Part shown: piece after piece, positions 1-7,500 of the stretch
How positions within the stretch are numbered: position 1 is the first letter of the stretch
How the letters are laid out: every line of letters starts with the position of its first letter
DNA from: Massilia horti
GTDB lineage: Bacteria; Pseudomonadota; Gammaproteobacteria; Burkholderiales; Burkholderiaceae_D
Length of the DNA: 64,000 nucleotides
Assembly: GCF_004614195.1 (NCBI RefSeq)
Contig: NZ_SPUM01000023.1
Location: 1-64,000, forward strand
Direction: 5' to 3'
Notes under the pieces: generated by a model
Databases searched by the model: none
Seen by the model: only the letters and a program-made list of their open reading frames with translations
Told to the model about the DNA's origin: nothing
Translations under genes and position numbers: made by a program

Positions 1-2
1 CA

Positions 3-440
3 GTGTCCGGGCTGTTCGGCCTCGCCGCCGGACGCCAGCGCCTGCTGGGGCACCCGCCCGGGCGCCTGCTGGCCGCGCTCGCCGGCATCGGCATCGCCGG
101 CACCACGCTCGAAGCCGGCCTGCTGCATTTCCGCGGCGCCTACCACCGTCCCGCGATGTGGCTGCCGGTCACGCTGCCGCCGGTCGCGGCCGGGTTCCTG
201 CTGCGTGCAGCCGCCGGCGCGCGCGACCGCCTGGCGGACACCTGGCTGGGGCTGACCGGGCTGCTGGGCATTGCCGGAGTCGCCTTCCACGCCAGCGGCG
301 TCGCGCGCCAGATGGGCGGCTGGCGCAACTGGCGCCAGAACGTGCTGAACGGCCCGCCGTTGCCGGCCCCGCCCAGCTTTCTCGCCCTGTCCCTGGCCGG
401 CCGCGCGGCCCTTTCCCTGGCACGGAGCCAGGCCCGGTAA
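3..440 (+). CDS. Membrane protein, 5'-truncated by window edge
   Basis: The reading frame is open from the first bases of the window, so the true start is probably outside. The visible 145 residues are Ala/Leu/Gly rich with three or four hydrophobic stretches (about residues 21-42, 52-71, 82-102 and 126-140), which suggests a polytopic inner-membrane protein. It ends 12 bp before the gluconate 2-dehydrogenase subunit 3-like gene on the same strand and is probably the first visible member of that operon. I do not recognise a family. A membrane anchor or electron-transfer partner for the downstream oxidoreductases is possible but only inferred from position. Confidence 0.6.
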   Translation: MSGLFGLAAGRQRLLGHPPGRLLAALAGIGIAGTTLEAGLLHFRGAYHRPAMWLPVTLPPVAAGFLLRAAAGARDRLADTWLGLTGLLGIAGVAFHASGVARQMGGWRNWRQNVLNGPPLPAPPSFLALSLAGRAALSLARSQAR

Positions 441-452
441 CGGGAGCGACGC

Positions 453-1049
453 ATGGACCAGCGCTACGCCGGCTACCACGTGCTGGGCAAGTGGAACAGC
501 GTTTCCTTCGACGACACCACGCGCGCCGTGCTGCGGCGCCGCCTGGACGACGTGCCGCCGCGCCGCTTCTTCACCGAGGATGAGTGGCGCGTGCTGGACG
601 CGCTGGTCGCGCGCATCCTGCCGCAGCCCGAGCGCGCGCTGCCGGTGCCGGTCACCCCGTGGATCGACGCCGGGCTGTTCGCGGGCCAGCAGGAAGGCTT
701 CCGCTATGCCGGCACGCCGCCCGTGCGCGATGCCTGGCGGCAGGGCCTGGCCGCCATCGAGCAGGAAGCGCGCCTGCGCTACGAGACCGGCTTTGCGCAG
801 CTGGACGGTAGAAGCGCCGACGCACTGCTGCGCGCGCTCGAGCAGGGCGGCGCCGACCCCGACCTGTGGCGCGGCATGGACGCCGCCCACTTCTTCATCC
901 ACGTGCTGGTCAAGCGGGTAGCCGCGGTGTACTACTCGCATCCCCAGGCCTGGAGCGAGGTCGGCTTCGGCGGCCCGGCCAGCCCGCGCGGTTACGTGCG
1001 GCTCGGCTTCGACACCCGCGACCCCTGGGAAGCGAAGGAGCGGCCGTGA
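453..1049 (+). CDS. Gluconate 2-dehydrogenase subunit 3 family protein
   Basis: This 198-residue protein has the pattern of the small subunit that accompanies membrane-bound GMC-type sugar or sugar-acid dehydrogenases: a short N-terminal segment, then an FFTEDEWRVLDALVARILP motif and a helical core ending in an FFxHVLVKR stretch. The known role in the family is to chaperone or co-export the flavoprotein subunit. I see no clear Tat or Sec signal, unlike classical members. The start is supported by GGGAG just upstream. Its stop codon overlaps the GTG start of the GMC flavoprotein by 4 bp, so the two are translationally coupled and very likely form a complex. No cytochrome c subunit follows. Confidence 0.8.
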   Translation: MDQRYAGYHVLGKWNSVSFDDTTRAVLRRRLDDVPPRRFFTEDEWRVLDALVARILPQPERALPVPVTPWIDAGLFAGQQEGFRYAGTPPVRDAWRQGLAAIEQEARLRYETGFAQLDGRSADALLRALEQGGADPDLWRGMDAAHFFIHVLVKRVAAVYYSHPQAWSEVGFGGPASPRGYVRLGFDTRDPWEAKERP

Positions 1050-2680
1050 ACCACGAGACGGTCCGCGCCAGGGACGGCCGCGCGCCGGACGTGTTCCAGC
1101 CCGGTGGCTGGGTGCCGATGCGCCAGTACCCGCTCGATGACCCGGTCGACTTCGCCATCGTCGGCGCCGGCGCGGGCGGCGCCACGCTGGCCTGCAAGCT
1201 GGCCGAGGGCGGCTTTTCGGTGGTTGTGTTCGACGCCGGCCCGTTCTGGCGCCCGCTCGAAGACTTCGCCTCGGACGAAGAAGAGCAGCAAAAACTGTAC
1301 TGGCTCGACGAACGCATCACCGGCGGCAGCGACCCGATCGCACTCGGCGGCAACAACAGCGGGCGCGGCGTGGGCGGCTCCACCGTCCACTTCTCGATGA
1401 TCTCGCTGCGCTTCCGGCCCGAGTGGTTCGCCTGCCGCAGCCGGCTCGGCTACGGCTTCGACTGGCCGCTCACCTACGACGACATCGCGCCCTACTACCG
1501 CGAGGCCGAACTGGCCCTGCGCATCGCCGGTCCGGTGCGCTATCCGTGGGGGCCGCCGCGTGAACGCTACCCGTATCGCGAGCACGAGCTCAACGCCGCG
1601 GCCCTGGTCCTGGTGCGCGGCGCCGAGGCGCTGGGCATCGGCTGGGCCGCCACCCCGCTGGCCACGCTGTCCGCGCCCGGCGGGCGCTCGCCGCCCTGCG
1701 TCTATCGCGGCTTTTGCAACTTCGGCTGCTCCACCAACGCCAAGCAAAGCGCCCTGATCACGTGGATTCCGCGCGCGCTCGCGGCCGGCGCCGAAGTGCG
1801 CGACCTGGCCATGGTCGGCCGCATCGAAGTCGACCGCGAGGGCAGGGCCAGCGGCGTTGAGTACCACCGCGAAGGCGGCTGGCATTTCCAGCGCGCGCGT
1901 CATGTGGTGGTCGCCGGCTACGCCATCGAGACCCCGCGCCTGCTGCTCAACTCGGCCTGCCCGCGCTACCCGCATGGCCTGGCCAACAGCTCCGGGCTGG
2001 TCGGCACCCACCTGACCACCCACGCCGGGCCCGGCGTCTGGGCCACGTTTGAAGAGGCGATCCGCTGGTACAAGGCGCCGCCCAACATGGCGGTGACCGA
2101 GCACTGGAACTACAACGACGACGGCAAGGACTGCAGCGGCGCCTATGCCTTCATGAGCCAGGGGCCGCTGCCGCGCGCGTGGGCGCAGATCATCGTCACC
2201 GAGCGCCGTTTCTGGGGCGCGCGCCTGCGCGACGAAATGGTCAAGTACAACCACATGGCCGGTTTCGTCGCCGTCGCCGAAACCGAGCCGCGGCTTGACA
2301 ACCGGGTCGAGGTGGTCGAAGAGCTCGACCAGTACGGCCTGCCGATCCCGCGCGTCGTATTCTCGTATTCGGACAACGACCGCCGCCTGCAGCGCCACGC
2401 CGTGGGCTCGATGAGCGCGGTGCTGGAAGCGGCCGGCGGCTACGACCTGTGGACCAGCAAAGACACCAGCCACCTGATGGGCACCTGCCGCATGGGCAGC
2501 GACCCGGCCGCCAGCGTGGTCGACGCCGACGGGCGCAGCTGGGACATCCCCAACCTGTGGATCTGCGACGGCTCGCTGTTCCCGACCTGCGGTGGCGTCA
2601 ATCCATCGCTCACGATCCAGGCATTGGCCTGCCGCACGGGCGAGCGCATCAAGCAGCTCGCGGCGCGCGGCGAACTGTGA
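1046..2680 (+). CDS. GMC family FAD-dependent oxidoreductase
   Basis: A 544-residue flavoprotein starting at a GTG that overlaps the previous stop codon. The ADP-binding fold is visible at about residues 32-60 (GAGAGGATLACKLAEGGF), a Gly-rich GGNNSGRGVGGSTVHFSM segment follows, and the C-terminal GMC signature is present (HLMGTCRMG, then CDGSLFPTCGGVNPSLTIQAL). Family members oxidise alcohols, sugars or sugar acids and pass electrons to a quinone or cytochrome. The partner is the subunit-3-like protein upstream, and an FMN hydroxy-acid dehydrogenase follows 11 bp downstream. The substrate cannot be read from the sequence; sugar acids or polyols are the likely range. Confidence 0.85.
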   Translation: MNHETVRARDGRAPDVFQPGGWVPMRQYPLDDPVDFAIVGAGAGGATLACKLAEGGFSVVVFDAGPFWRPLEDFASDEEEQQKLYWLDERITGGSDPIALGGNNSGRGVGGSTVHFSMISLRFRPEWFACRSRLGYGFDWPLTYDDIAPYYREAELALRIAGPVRYPWGPPRERYPYREHELNAAALVLVRGAEALGIGWAATPLATLSAPGGRSPPCVYRGFCNFGCSTNAKQSALITWIPRALAAGAEVRDLAMVGRIEVDREGRASGVEYHREGGWHFQRARHVVVAGYAIETPRLLLNSACPRYPHGLANSSGLVGTHLTTHAGPGVWATFEEAIRWYKAPPNMAVTEHWNYNDDGKDCSGAYAFMSQGPLPRAWAQIIVTERRFWGARLRDEMVKYNHMAGFVAVAETEPRLDNRVEVVEELDQYGLPIPRVVFSYSDNDRRLQRHAVGSMSAVLEAAGGYDLWTSKDTSHLMGTCRMGSDPAASVVDADGRSWDIPNLWICDGSLFPTCGGVNPSLTIQALACRTGERIKQLAARGEL

Positions 2681-2691
2681 GGAGGCTAGCG

Positions 2692-3933
2692 ATGAATCCG
2701 ATCACCAGCGTGTATGACCTGGAAGCGATGGCCAGGCGGCGCCTGCCGCACGTGATCTTCGACTACGTGCACGGCGGCTCCGGACGCGAACTGACCCTGC
2801 AGCGCAACGAGCACGACCTGTGCGCGCTGGCGCTGCGCCAGCACGACATGCGCGACGTCTCGCACCGGAACATGAAGGTGCAGATGGTCGGCGACAGCGC
2901 CGAGATTCCGCTTGCCATCGGGCCGACCGGACTGGCGGGCCTGACCTGGGCCAATGGCGAGGTCGAGGCCGCCAAGGCGGCGGAACAATTCGGGGTGCCG
3001 TATTGCCTGTCGACGATGTCGATCTGCTCGATCGAAGACGTGGCCGAGGCCACCGACCGCCCGTTCTGGTTCCAGCTGTACCTGATGAAGGAGCACAAGG
3101 TCAACGAAAGCCTGGTGCGGCGCGCGCACGACGCGGGCTGCAGCGCGCTGGTGCTCACGCTCGACCTGCATGTGCAGGGCAAGCGCTGGGCCGACGCCAA
3201 GAACGGCCTGGCGGTGCCGCCGCGCCTGACGCTGCACAACTCGATGGACATCCTGTCGCACCCGCGCTGGCTGCTGAGCATGGCCAAGAGCCGCCGCCGC
3301 ACCTTCGGCAACCTGCAAGGGGAGGTCAAGCAGGCCAAGCACCTGAAGGCGCTGACCCAATGGATCGAAGCGCAGTTCGACCCGTCGTTCGACACCGAGA
3401 CCGTCAAATGGGTGCGCAGGATCTGGGACCGCAAGCTGATCCTCAAGGGGATCATGCACGTGGACGACGCCAGGCTCGCAGTCGACCTGGGCGCCGACGC
3501 GATCATCGTCTCCAATCACGGCGGGCGCCAGCTCGACGGCGCGCCGTCATCGATCTCGGTACTGCCCGAGATCGCCGACGCAGTGCGGCACCGGATCGAA
3601 GTCTTCTTCGACGGCGGCATCCGCACCGGCAGCGACATCGTCAAGGCGATGGGCTACGGCGCCCACGCCTGCCTCTCGGGCCGCGCCTGGCTGTACGGGC
3701 TGGCGGCGCAGGGCAAGGATGGCGTGCTGTGCGCACTCACCCTGCTGCGCGACGAACTGAGCGACTGCATGGCCCTGGCGGGCCTGCAGGACGTCTGCGA
3801 AATGCCGGAAGACGTGGTGACCGCCCAACCGCCGCTGGCCGCGCCTGGGCATCATCCTTTTGCGCAGCCGTCGGCATACGGCGGTCGGTCTCGGGGAGAT
3901 GGGGGCGGCGCCACCGGCGCGTACCCCACGTAG
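2692..3933 (+). CDS. FMN-dependent alpha-hydroxy-acid dehydrogenase (LldD/MdlB-like)
   Basis: A 413-residue protein of the lactate/mandelate/glycolate oxidase family. The active-site His-Gly-Gly-Arg motif is present (SNHGGRQLDGAPSS, about residues 271-284), as is the FMN phosphate-binding segment (DGGIRTGSDIVKAMGYGA) and an N-terminal LHGGSGxE-like block (YVHGGSGRELTLQRN). It oxidises 2-hydroxy acids to 2-keto acids. The start is ATG 2692 with AGGAGG 7 bp upstream. The C-terminus carries about 30 extra Gly/Pro/Ala-rich residues compared with usual family members. Its position 11 bp behind the GMC gene suggests that both act on sugar acids or their breakdown products. Confidence 0.88.
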   Translation: MNPITSVYDLEAMARRRLPHVIFDYVHGGSGRELTLQRNEHDLCALALRQHDMRDVSHRNMKVQMVGDSAEIPLAIGPTGLAGLTWANGEVEAAKAAEQFGVPYCLSTMSICSIEDVAEATDRPFWFQLYLMKEHKVNESLVRRAHDAGCSALVLTLDLHVQGKRWADAKNGLAVPPRLTLHNSMDILSHPRWLLSMAKSRRRTFGNLQGEVKQAKHLKALTQWIEAQFDPSFDTETVKWVRRIWDRKLILKGIMHVDDARLAVDLGADAIIVSNHGGRQLDGAPSSISVLPEIADAVRHRIEVFFDGGIRTGSDIVKAMGYGAHACLSGRAWLYGLAAQGKDGVLCALTLLRDELSDCMALAGLQDVCEMPEDVVTAQPPLAAPGHHPFAQPSAYGGRSRGDGGGATGAYPT

Positions 3934-3943
3934 GAGCACTCTG

Positions 3944-3968
3944 GCGGACGAGTGGGGGCGTCGTCCGC
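3944..3968 (+). terminator. Hairpin after the oxidoreductase operon
   Basis: An 8-bp perfect inverted repeat (GCGGACGA / TCGTCCGC) with a 9-base loop begins 10 bp after the stop codon of the hydroxy-acid dehydrogenase gene. No T-tract follows, so intrinsic termination is uncertain. Its placement between convergent genes fits a terminator or mRNA 3'-end hairpin. Confidence 0.35.
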
Positions 3969-3986
3969 TCCCCCGCCTTGACTAGA

Positions 3987-4361
3987 TTAGTACCGGCGCG
4001 GATCGTTCGGCCTGCGATCCATGCCGTTCGGCACACCGTCACGGTCGCGGTCACCGCGCGCCCAACCGCCCTGGTTCAAGCGCCAGCCGCCGTTCACCTG
4101 GATCCATTCCGGCCGATGATAGGAGTAGCCATGGCGCACGCGTTCCCAATGGCCCTTCGTCCAGACGTAGCGGCGGCCATTCCAGCTCCAGTAGCCGGGC
4201 GCCCACTCGTATCCGTGCCGTGCGGCGGGCACGACTTCATTCCTGGGCGGCGGCGGCGCCTGCCTCACGACAACCACCGTTTCGCGCGCAAGTACTTGGG
4301 TCGGAGCGAAGGCAGCGGCGCTCAGGACGAGGGCGGCTGCGGTGCAAAGAATTCGCTTCAT
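3987..4361 (-). CDS. WXXGXW (YXWXXGYW) repeat protein, exported
   Basis: A 124-residue protein starting at MKRIL with a Sec signal peptide (about residues 1-25, cleavage near VLA-RE). After a Pro-rich linker come two repeats of the Trp-rich motif ([17 protein letters not shown], then KGHWERV) and a C-terminal Asp/Arg-rich tail with a [15 protein letters not shown] segment. Such small periplasmic or envelope proteins are common in Burkholderiales and their function is unknown. The start at 4361 was chosen because an AAGGAGAAG ribosome site lies directly upstream. A paralogue sits 120 bp upstream on the same strand. Confidence 0.85.
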   Translation of the reverse strand: MKRILCTAAALVLSAAAFAPTQVLARETVVVVRQAPPPPRNEVVPAARHGYEWAPGYWSWNGRRYVWTKGHWERVRHGYSYHRPEWIQVNGGWRLNQGGWARGDRDRDGVPNGMDRRPNDPRRY

Positions 4362-4481
4362 GGTTCTTCTCCTTGGTAAATTGGCGTAATCCAATATACC
4401 CATTTCCAAGGCAGAACTGGCGCACGGATGCATCCGCTTACATTCGATACAAGTAGTGACAACCTGGTAACGGCTTTTTTG

Positions 4482-4886
4482 CTAAGGTCTTCCGCCGTGC
4501 CGTTCGCCGTCGTGGCCATGTTCGGGCCGTCCAGCGAACTCGTGCCGTTCCCCTTCGTGCCGTTCTCCTTCGTGCCGTTCTCCTTCATGGCGTTCCCATC
4601 CGCCGTGATTGAAGCGCCATCCATTTCGCTCCTGAGTCCATACGGGCGGCACGTACACATATCCTGGCTGTTGGGCCACCCAGTAACCGCCGACCCAGAC
4701 ATAGTTGTACCCGTTCCAGTCCCAGTAGCCGGGCACCCAGATGGCATCGGGGCGGGGCGGTGGCACGACTTCGAACCGCGGCGGGGGCGGTCCGGCGCCG
4801 ACGAACACCTGCGCAACGGCAGGGAATGGAATCATGGCGCCGGCCCCAACCACCAGCGCCACGGCGCAGCAGATAATACGTCTCAT
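4482..4886 (-). CDS. WXXGXW repeat protein with ERHEG tandem tail
   Basis: A 134-residue paralogue of the neighbouring gene: signal peptide (about residues 1-26, ending PAVA-Q), a Pro-rich linker, then the Trp repeats IWVPGYWDWNGYNYVWVGGYW. The C-terminus has the five-residue repeat GERHE in tandem (about residues 100-116), followed by a His/Gly-rich tail that could bind metal. The start MRRII at 4886 has GAGGAG upstream. The function of the family is unknown and the envelope is its likely location. The tandem gene pair probably arose by duplication, although the C-termini have diverged completely. Confidence 0.83.
   Translation of the reverse strand: MRRIICCAVALVVGAGAMIPFPAVAQVFVGAGPPPPRFEVVPPPRPDAIWVPGYWDWNGYNYVWVGGYWVAQQPGYVYVPPVWTQERNGWRFNHGGWERHEGERHEGERHEGERHEFAGRPEHGHDGERHGGRP
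4542..4586. repeat. 15-bp minisatellite inside the WXXGXW gene
   Basis: Three consecutive 15-bp units (GTGCCGTTCYCCTTC on the plus strand) encode the ERHEG repeats of the protein on the minus strand. The unit length is a multiple of three, so copy-number change would keep the frame. Confidence 0.75.
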
Positions 4887-5025
4887 GACAATTCTCCTCG
4901 GCGAACCCAATGTGGCTCCAGCCCACTATAGTCCTGGGCCGCCTTGCACTGACGCTTTGGATTTATCTGCTTACAAGCTGAAACACTGTGAAAATAAGGT
5001 CTTCACGGATTAGCGGGGAAAAAGA

Positions 5026-5100
5026 CGTAGGGTGTGCAGCTTTGCTGCGCACGCGGTCACGGCATGCAGGCACGCGGCTGCCGCTCCAACGCGGCCGAAT
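5026..5100. repeat. Dispersed GTAGGGTGYGCA repeat, copy 1
   Basis: A degenerate copy of the palindromic repeat that recurs outside the islands: GTAGGGTGTGCAGC, a short spacer and GCTGCGCACGCGGTCACGGCATGC, followed by a GC-rich arm. It occupies most of the gap between the WXXGXW gene and the next plus-strand gene; nothing else is seen there. Confidence 0.6.
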
Positions 5101-5162
5101 CCATGAACTATTGCCGTTCGGTTTGTCTTGACAACAGCGAGTTCCGCTCCAATGATAAGGCA

Positions 5163-5546
5163 ATGACTGATCTTACTCGACAGGAAGTTGACGCAAAGCT
5201 TGCTGCCTCTGAAGCGAGGGTCGATGCACGCCTGGCAAACTTCGACACCAGCATCAAAACAGGCTTTGCTGAGATGCGCGCTGAGATGGCTGAGTTGCGC
5301 TCCGAGATGCGCTCTGAGATGGCCGGGTTGCGGGCTGAAATGCACAAAAGTGCATCAGACCTGATCAAGTGGGGCATTGGCTTGGCAATAGCGATCGTCG
5401 GCATGACAGTTGGCTTGCTGTCCTACCTTAACAACCCTTCAGAAAAGCCATCAGTAAAACCCGCGGTACAGCCCGCGCCCATCATCATCACCATCCCAGG
5501 CGCGGCCATTGCTACCCCCGCAGGCGCTCCTACACCTAAGAAGTAG
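5163..5546 (+). CDS. Small coiled-coil membrane protein
   Basis: A 127-residue protein starting at MTDLTRQE. Residues 5-65 form a heptad-rich coiled coil with repeated E-M-R-A/S-E-M units (AEMRAEMAELRSEMRSEMA). One transmembrane helix follows (about residues 72-92) and then a Pro/Lys-rich tail. This is the architecture of many short uncharacterised bacterial proteins that anchor a cytoplasmic coiled coil to the membrane. The protein is predicted to oligomerise. No specific function can be assigned and the neighbours give no help. Confidence 0.7.
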   Translation: MTDLTRQEVDAKLAASEARVDARLANFDTSIKTGFAEMRAEMAELRSEMRSEMAGLRAEMHKSASDLIKWGIGLAIAIVGMTVGLLSYLNNPSEKPSVKPAVQPAPIIITIPGAAIATPAGAPTPKK

Positions 5547-5633
5547 TCGGCTAATCCCTCTTGGTCGCGCTGCTTCGCCGCCAAGCTCTTGATCGACGTT
5601 GCTGGGCACTGCAGCTCAGGCTGTTGAATCAGA

Positions 5634-5795
5634 ATGGCCAGGAGAAAAATAAAAGGCACCGAGTGCCTGATATTAAGAGAGCCAAAGCGGAAGCACAGAA
5701 ACGCGCCGATGAAATCAAGTTGTTCCGGCAGGAACTCGACCGACTGGAGCAAGAGGGCGTCCTCACGTTTTCCCTAGAGCAGAAGCAGGGCAGGG
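5634..5795 (+). pseudogene. Possible remnant of a DUF2157-like N-terminus
   Basis: A short stretch in one frame reads as convincing helical protein (KRADEIKLFRQELDRLEQEG, then a VLTFSLEQKQ block), resembling the start of DUF2157-type proteins. It has no good start codon or ribosome site and loses its protein-like character where the convergent Rap1a-like pseudogene begins. The family assignment is from memory of the pattern and is weak. Confidence 0.3.
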
Positions 5796-6147
5796 AAAGC
5801 GCGCTGCGTATAGTTCGAGCAGTACGCCGACGGCGCTGCCCGACATCGTGCCCCGCCGGGATACCAGCTTTTGCCAAATGCGATCGTCCACCTCGTCGGG
5901 CTTCATGCGCGGCGGAGCACACCACGACTTTCCCTGCGTCGCATCTACAACACCGGCCTGATAGCCTTCAGCAAAACGTCGGCGGGGCCGCAGCCTCAGG
6001 GTTTTGATGCCATTTGTCAGCGGCGGATTCGTCCAGCGCAGCCACGAAGTCGTCGCCCGACAGGTGCTGATACCAAAACTTGTCATGCCGCTGTGCACCG
6101 GCCGCATATGCAGTGGCCAGCGCAAGTGCGAGCAACGCGGCGCGCAT
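5763..6147 (-). pseudogene. Rap1a/Tai-family protein, frameshifted
   Basis: From ATG 6147 the frame encodes a signal peptide (MRAALLALALATAYAAGA) and the start of a mature domain, then stops at 5968. The second half of the domain is found in another frame: FAEGYQAGVVDATQGKSWC, then KPDEVDDRIWQKLV and a C-terminal ARFPCP, which matches the Rap1a/Tai immunity-type fold with its conserved Cys pair. Removing one T from the TTTT run on the coding strand (plus-strand AAAA, 5973-5976) restores a single reading frame. The gene is therefore a recent pseudogene or carries a sequencing error. Family members include T6SS immunity proteins, but most are uncharacterised. Confidence 0.65.
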
Positions 6148-6343
6148 CACGCCACCCGATTGGAGGCAAGATCCCACGTACCGACCGTACTGCCGCCGGC
6201 GCCAGTCGACCCGGTTGTGCTCTTCGGTTGATTGATGGCCCAGTTGACCGACTCGTACTCGATTGTTGAGGCAACAAAAAAGCCGCGCGCTACTAAGTAG
6301 CGAATGATCTTCCAAAATTTGGAATTCATCCTCCAAAAATCAA

Positions 6344-6376
6344 AAAGGGTTACGGCGATAAAGCGCGTAACCCTTT
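6344..6376 (-). terminator. Terminator downstream of tRNA-His
   Basis: An 11-bp inverted repeat (AAAGGGTTACG / CGTAACCCTTT) with an 11-base loop lies 20 bp beyond the 3' end of tRNA-His. It is followed on the minus strand by a T-rich run (plus-strand AAAAA at 6342-6346 and another A-run just upstream). This fits intrinsic termination of the tRNA transcript. Confidence 0.75.
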
Positions 6377-6395
6377 GCTTTTACTGCGGAATTCT

Positions 6396-6472
6396 TGGGG
6401 TGGCTGATGGGGCTCGAACCCACGACAACAGGAATCACAATCCTGGACTCTACCAACTGAGCTACAGCCACC
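6396..6472 (-). tRNA. tRNA-His (GTG)
   Basis: The minus strand folds as a complete tRNA: acceptor GTGGCTG paired with CAGCCAC, D-arm with AGCTCAGTTGG, anticodon stem CAGGA/TCCTG with loop TTGTGAT (anticodon GTG), and T-arm GGGTTCGAGCCC. The extra 5' G (position -1) opposite the discriminator C is diagnostic for tRNA-His. The CCA end is encoded (6396-6398). Confidence 0.95.
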
Positions 6473-6582
6473 ACTGGTCTTGCTTGCGTCTCATCGTTGC
6501 TGAGACAGAACGAGATTATACAAAGTCCTTCGCCGACTGGCAAATTTAAATGCGCGAACAAGCCGTGCCGCGCCAAGGCCGC

Positions 6583-7416
6583 CTAGTTGGCAGCCTCGTG
6601 CACCGGCGGTTCGAGCCCGAGCAGGCTCGAAAACGCAGCCGACAAGGCCATCGCGCTGGCGCTGGTAAAACCGGTCAGGCTGGCCGGCGCGTCCGTCGCC
6701 GTGCGCAGCGTGCCGTCGGCCTTAAGCAGCCGCGCCAGCTGGCGCGCCACCGCTTCGCCGGTATCGATGATGGTCACCGCGCGCTGCGTACAACAGCCCA
6801 CGACGCGCTCGATCGACGTCAGCACCAGCGGATAGTGCGTGCAGCCCAGCACCAGCGTATCGGCCCCTTCCTTCAACAGCGGCTCGATGTAGCGCGCCAG
6901 CATGGCCGCCGTCGCTTCGGTATCGAGTTCGCCCAGCTCGATCTGGTCCGCCAGCCCCACGCACGGCTGCAGCAGGAAGCGCGTTCCGGTGTCGGCCACG
7001 ATTTGGTCGCGCAGCAGCAGGAATTTTTCGCCGGCGAGCGTGCCTTCAGTCGCGAGCACGCCAACGATCCCGTTGCGGGTGGCGGCCGCGCCCGGCTTCA
7101 GGCCCGGCTCGACGCCCACGATCGGCATGTCCGGATGGCGCTCGCGCAGCAGCCTGATCGCCGCGACCGTCGCGGTATTGCAGGCCACGACCAGCGCCTT
7201 GGCGCCTTTTTCGACCAGGAAGGCGGCCACCGCCAGCACGCGTTCGGCGACGGCTTGCTCGGACTTGTCGCCGTACGGGGCAAATCCGGAATCGGCGAAG
7301 TACATCAGGTGTTCGTGCGGCAGCTGCGTGCGGATGTGGCGCAGCACCGATAGGCCGCCCACGCCCGAATCAAAAATGCCGATCGGGGAGTCGTTGGGCG
7401 AGGGGAGGGTGGTCAT
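6583..7416 (-). CDS. murI: Glutamate racemase MurI
   Basis: A 277-residue cytoplasmic enzyme that makes D-glutamate for peptidoglycan. The N-terminal IGIFDSGVGGLSVLR motif, the first catalytic Cys in VVACNTATVAA (about residue 79) and the second in LVLGCTHYPLV (about residue 190) are all present, as is the FADSGFAPYG loop. ATG 7416 gives the usual family length; a longer frame upstream reads through the palindromic repeat and is unlikely. The gene lies downstream of fumarase on the same strand but is separated from it by a strong hairpin, so it may have its own promoter. Confidence 0.95.
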   Translation of the reverse strand: MTTLPSPNDSPIGIFDSGVGGLSVLRHIRTQLPHEHLMYFADSGFAPYGDKSEQAVAERVLAVAAFLVEKGAKALVVACNTATVAAIRLLRERHPDMPIVGVEPGLKPGAAATRNGIVGVLATEGTLAGEKFLLLRDQIVADTGTRFLLQPCVGLADQIELGELDTEATAAMLARYIEPLLKEGADTLVLGCTHYPLVLTSIERVVGCCTQRAVTIIDTGEAVARQLARLLKADGTLRTATDAPASLTGFTSASAMALSAAFSSLLGLEPPVHEAAN

Positions 7417-7446
7417 GATGAAATGGTAGCGCGGATCAGGCCGCTC

Positions 7447-7476
7447 GGTGCGCACGCGAACCTCCGCGTGCGCACC
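7447..7476. repeat. Palindromic GGTGCGCACGCG repeat between fumarase and murI
   Basis: Perfect 12-bp arms (GGTGCGCACGCG / CGCGTGCGCACC) around a 6-base loop, related to the dispersed GTGCGCAC repeat family of this chromosome. It sits in the 84-bp gap between fumarase and murI and would form a very stable hairpin in the transcript. It may therefore act as an attenuator or mRNA-stabilising element. Confidence 0.65.
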
Positions 7477-7500
7477 CTGCGAACAACAAGTGGTTGGTTA

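Noticed and set aside
866-1045. N-terminal extension of the GMC protein into the subunit-3 gene
   Set aside because: The extension is antisense-like Arg/Pro-rich sequence over a conserved gene; GTG 1046 in the overlapping GTGA gives the expected length.
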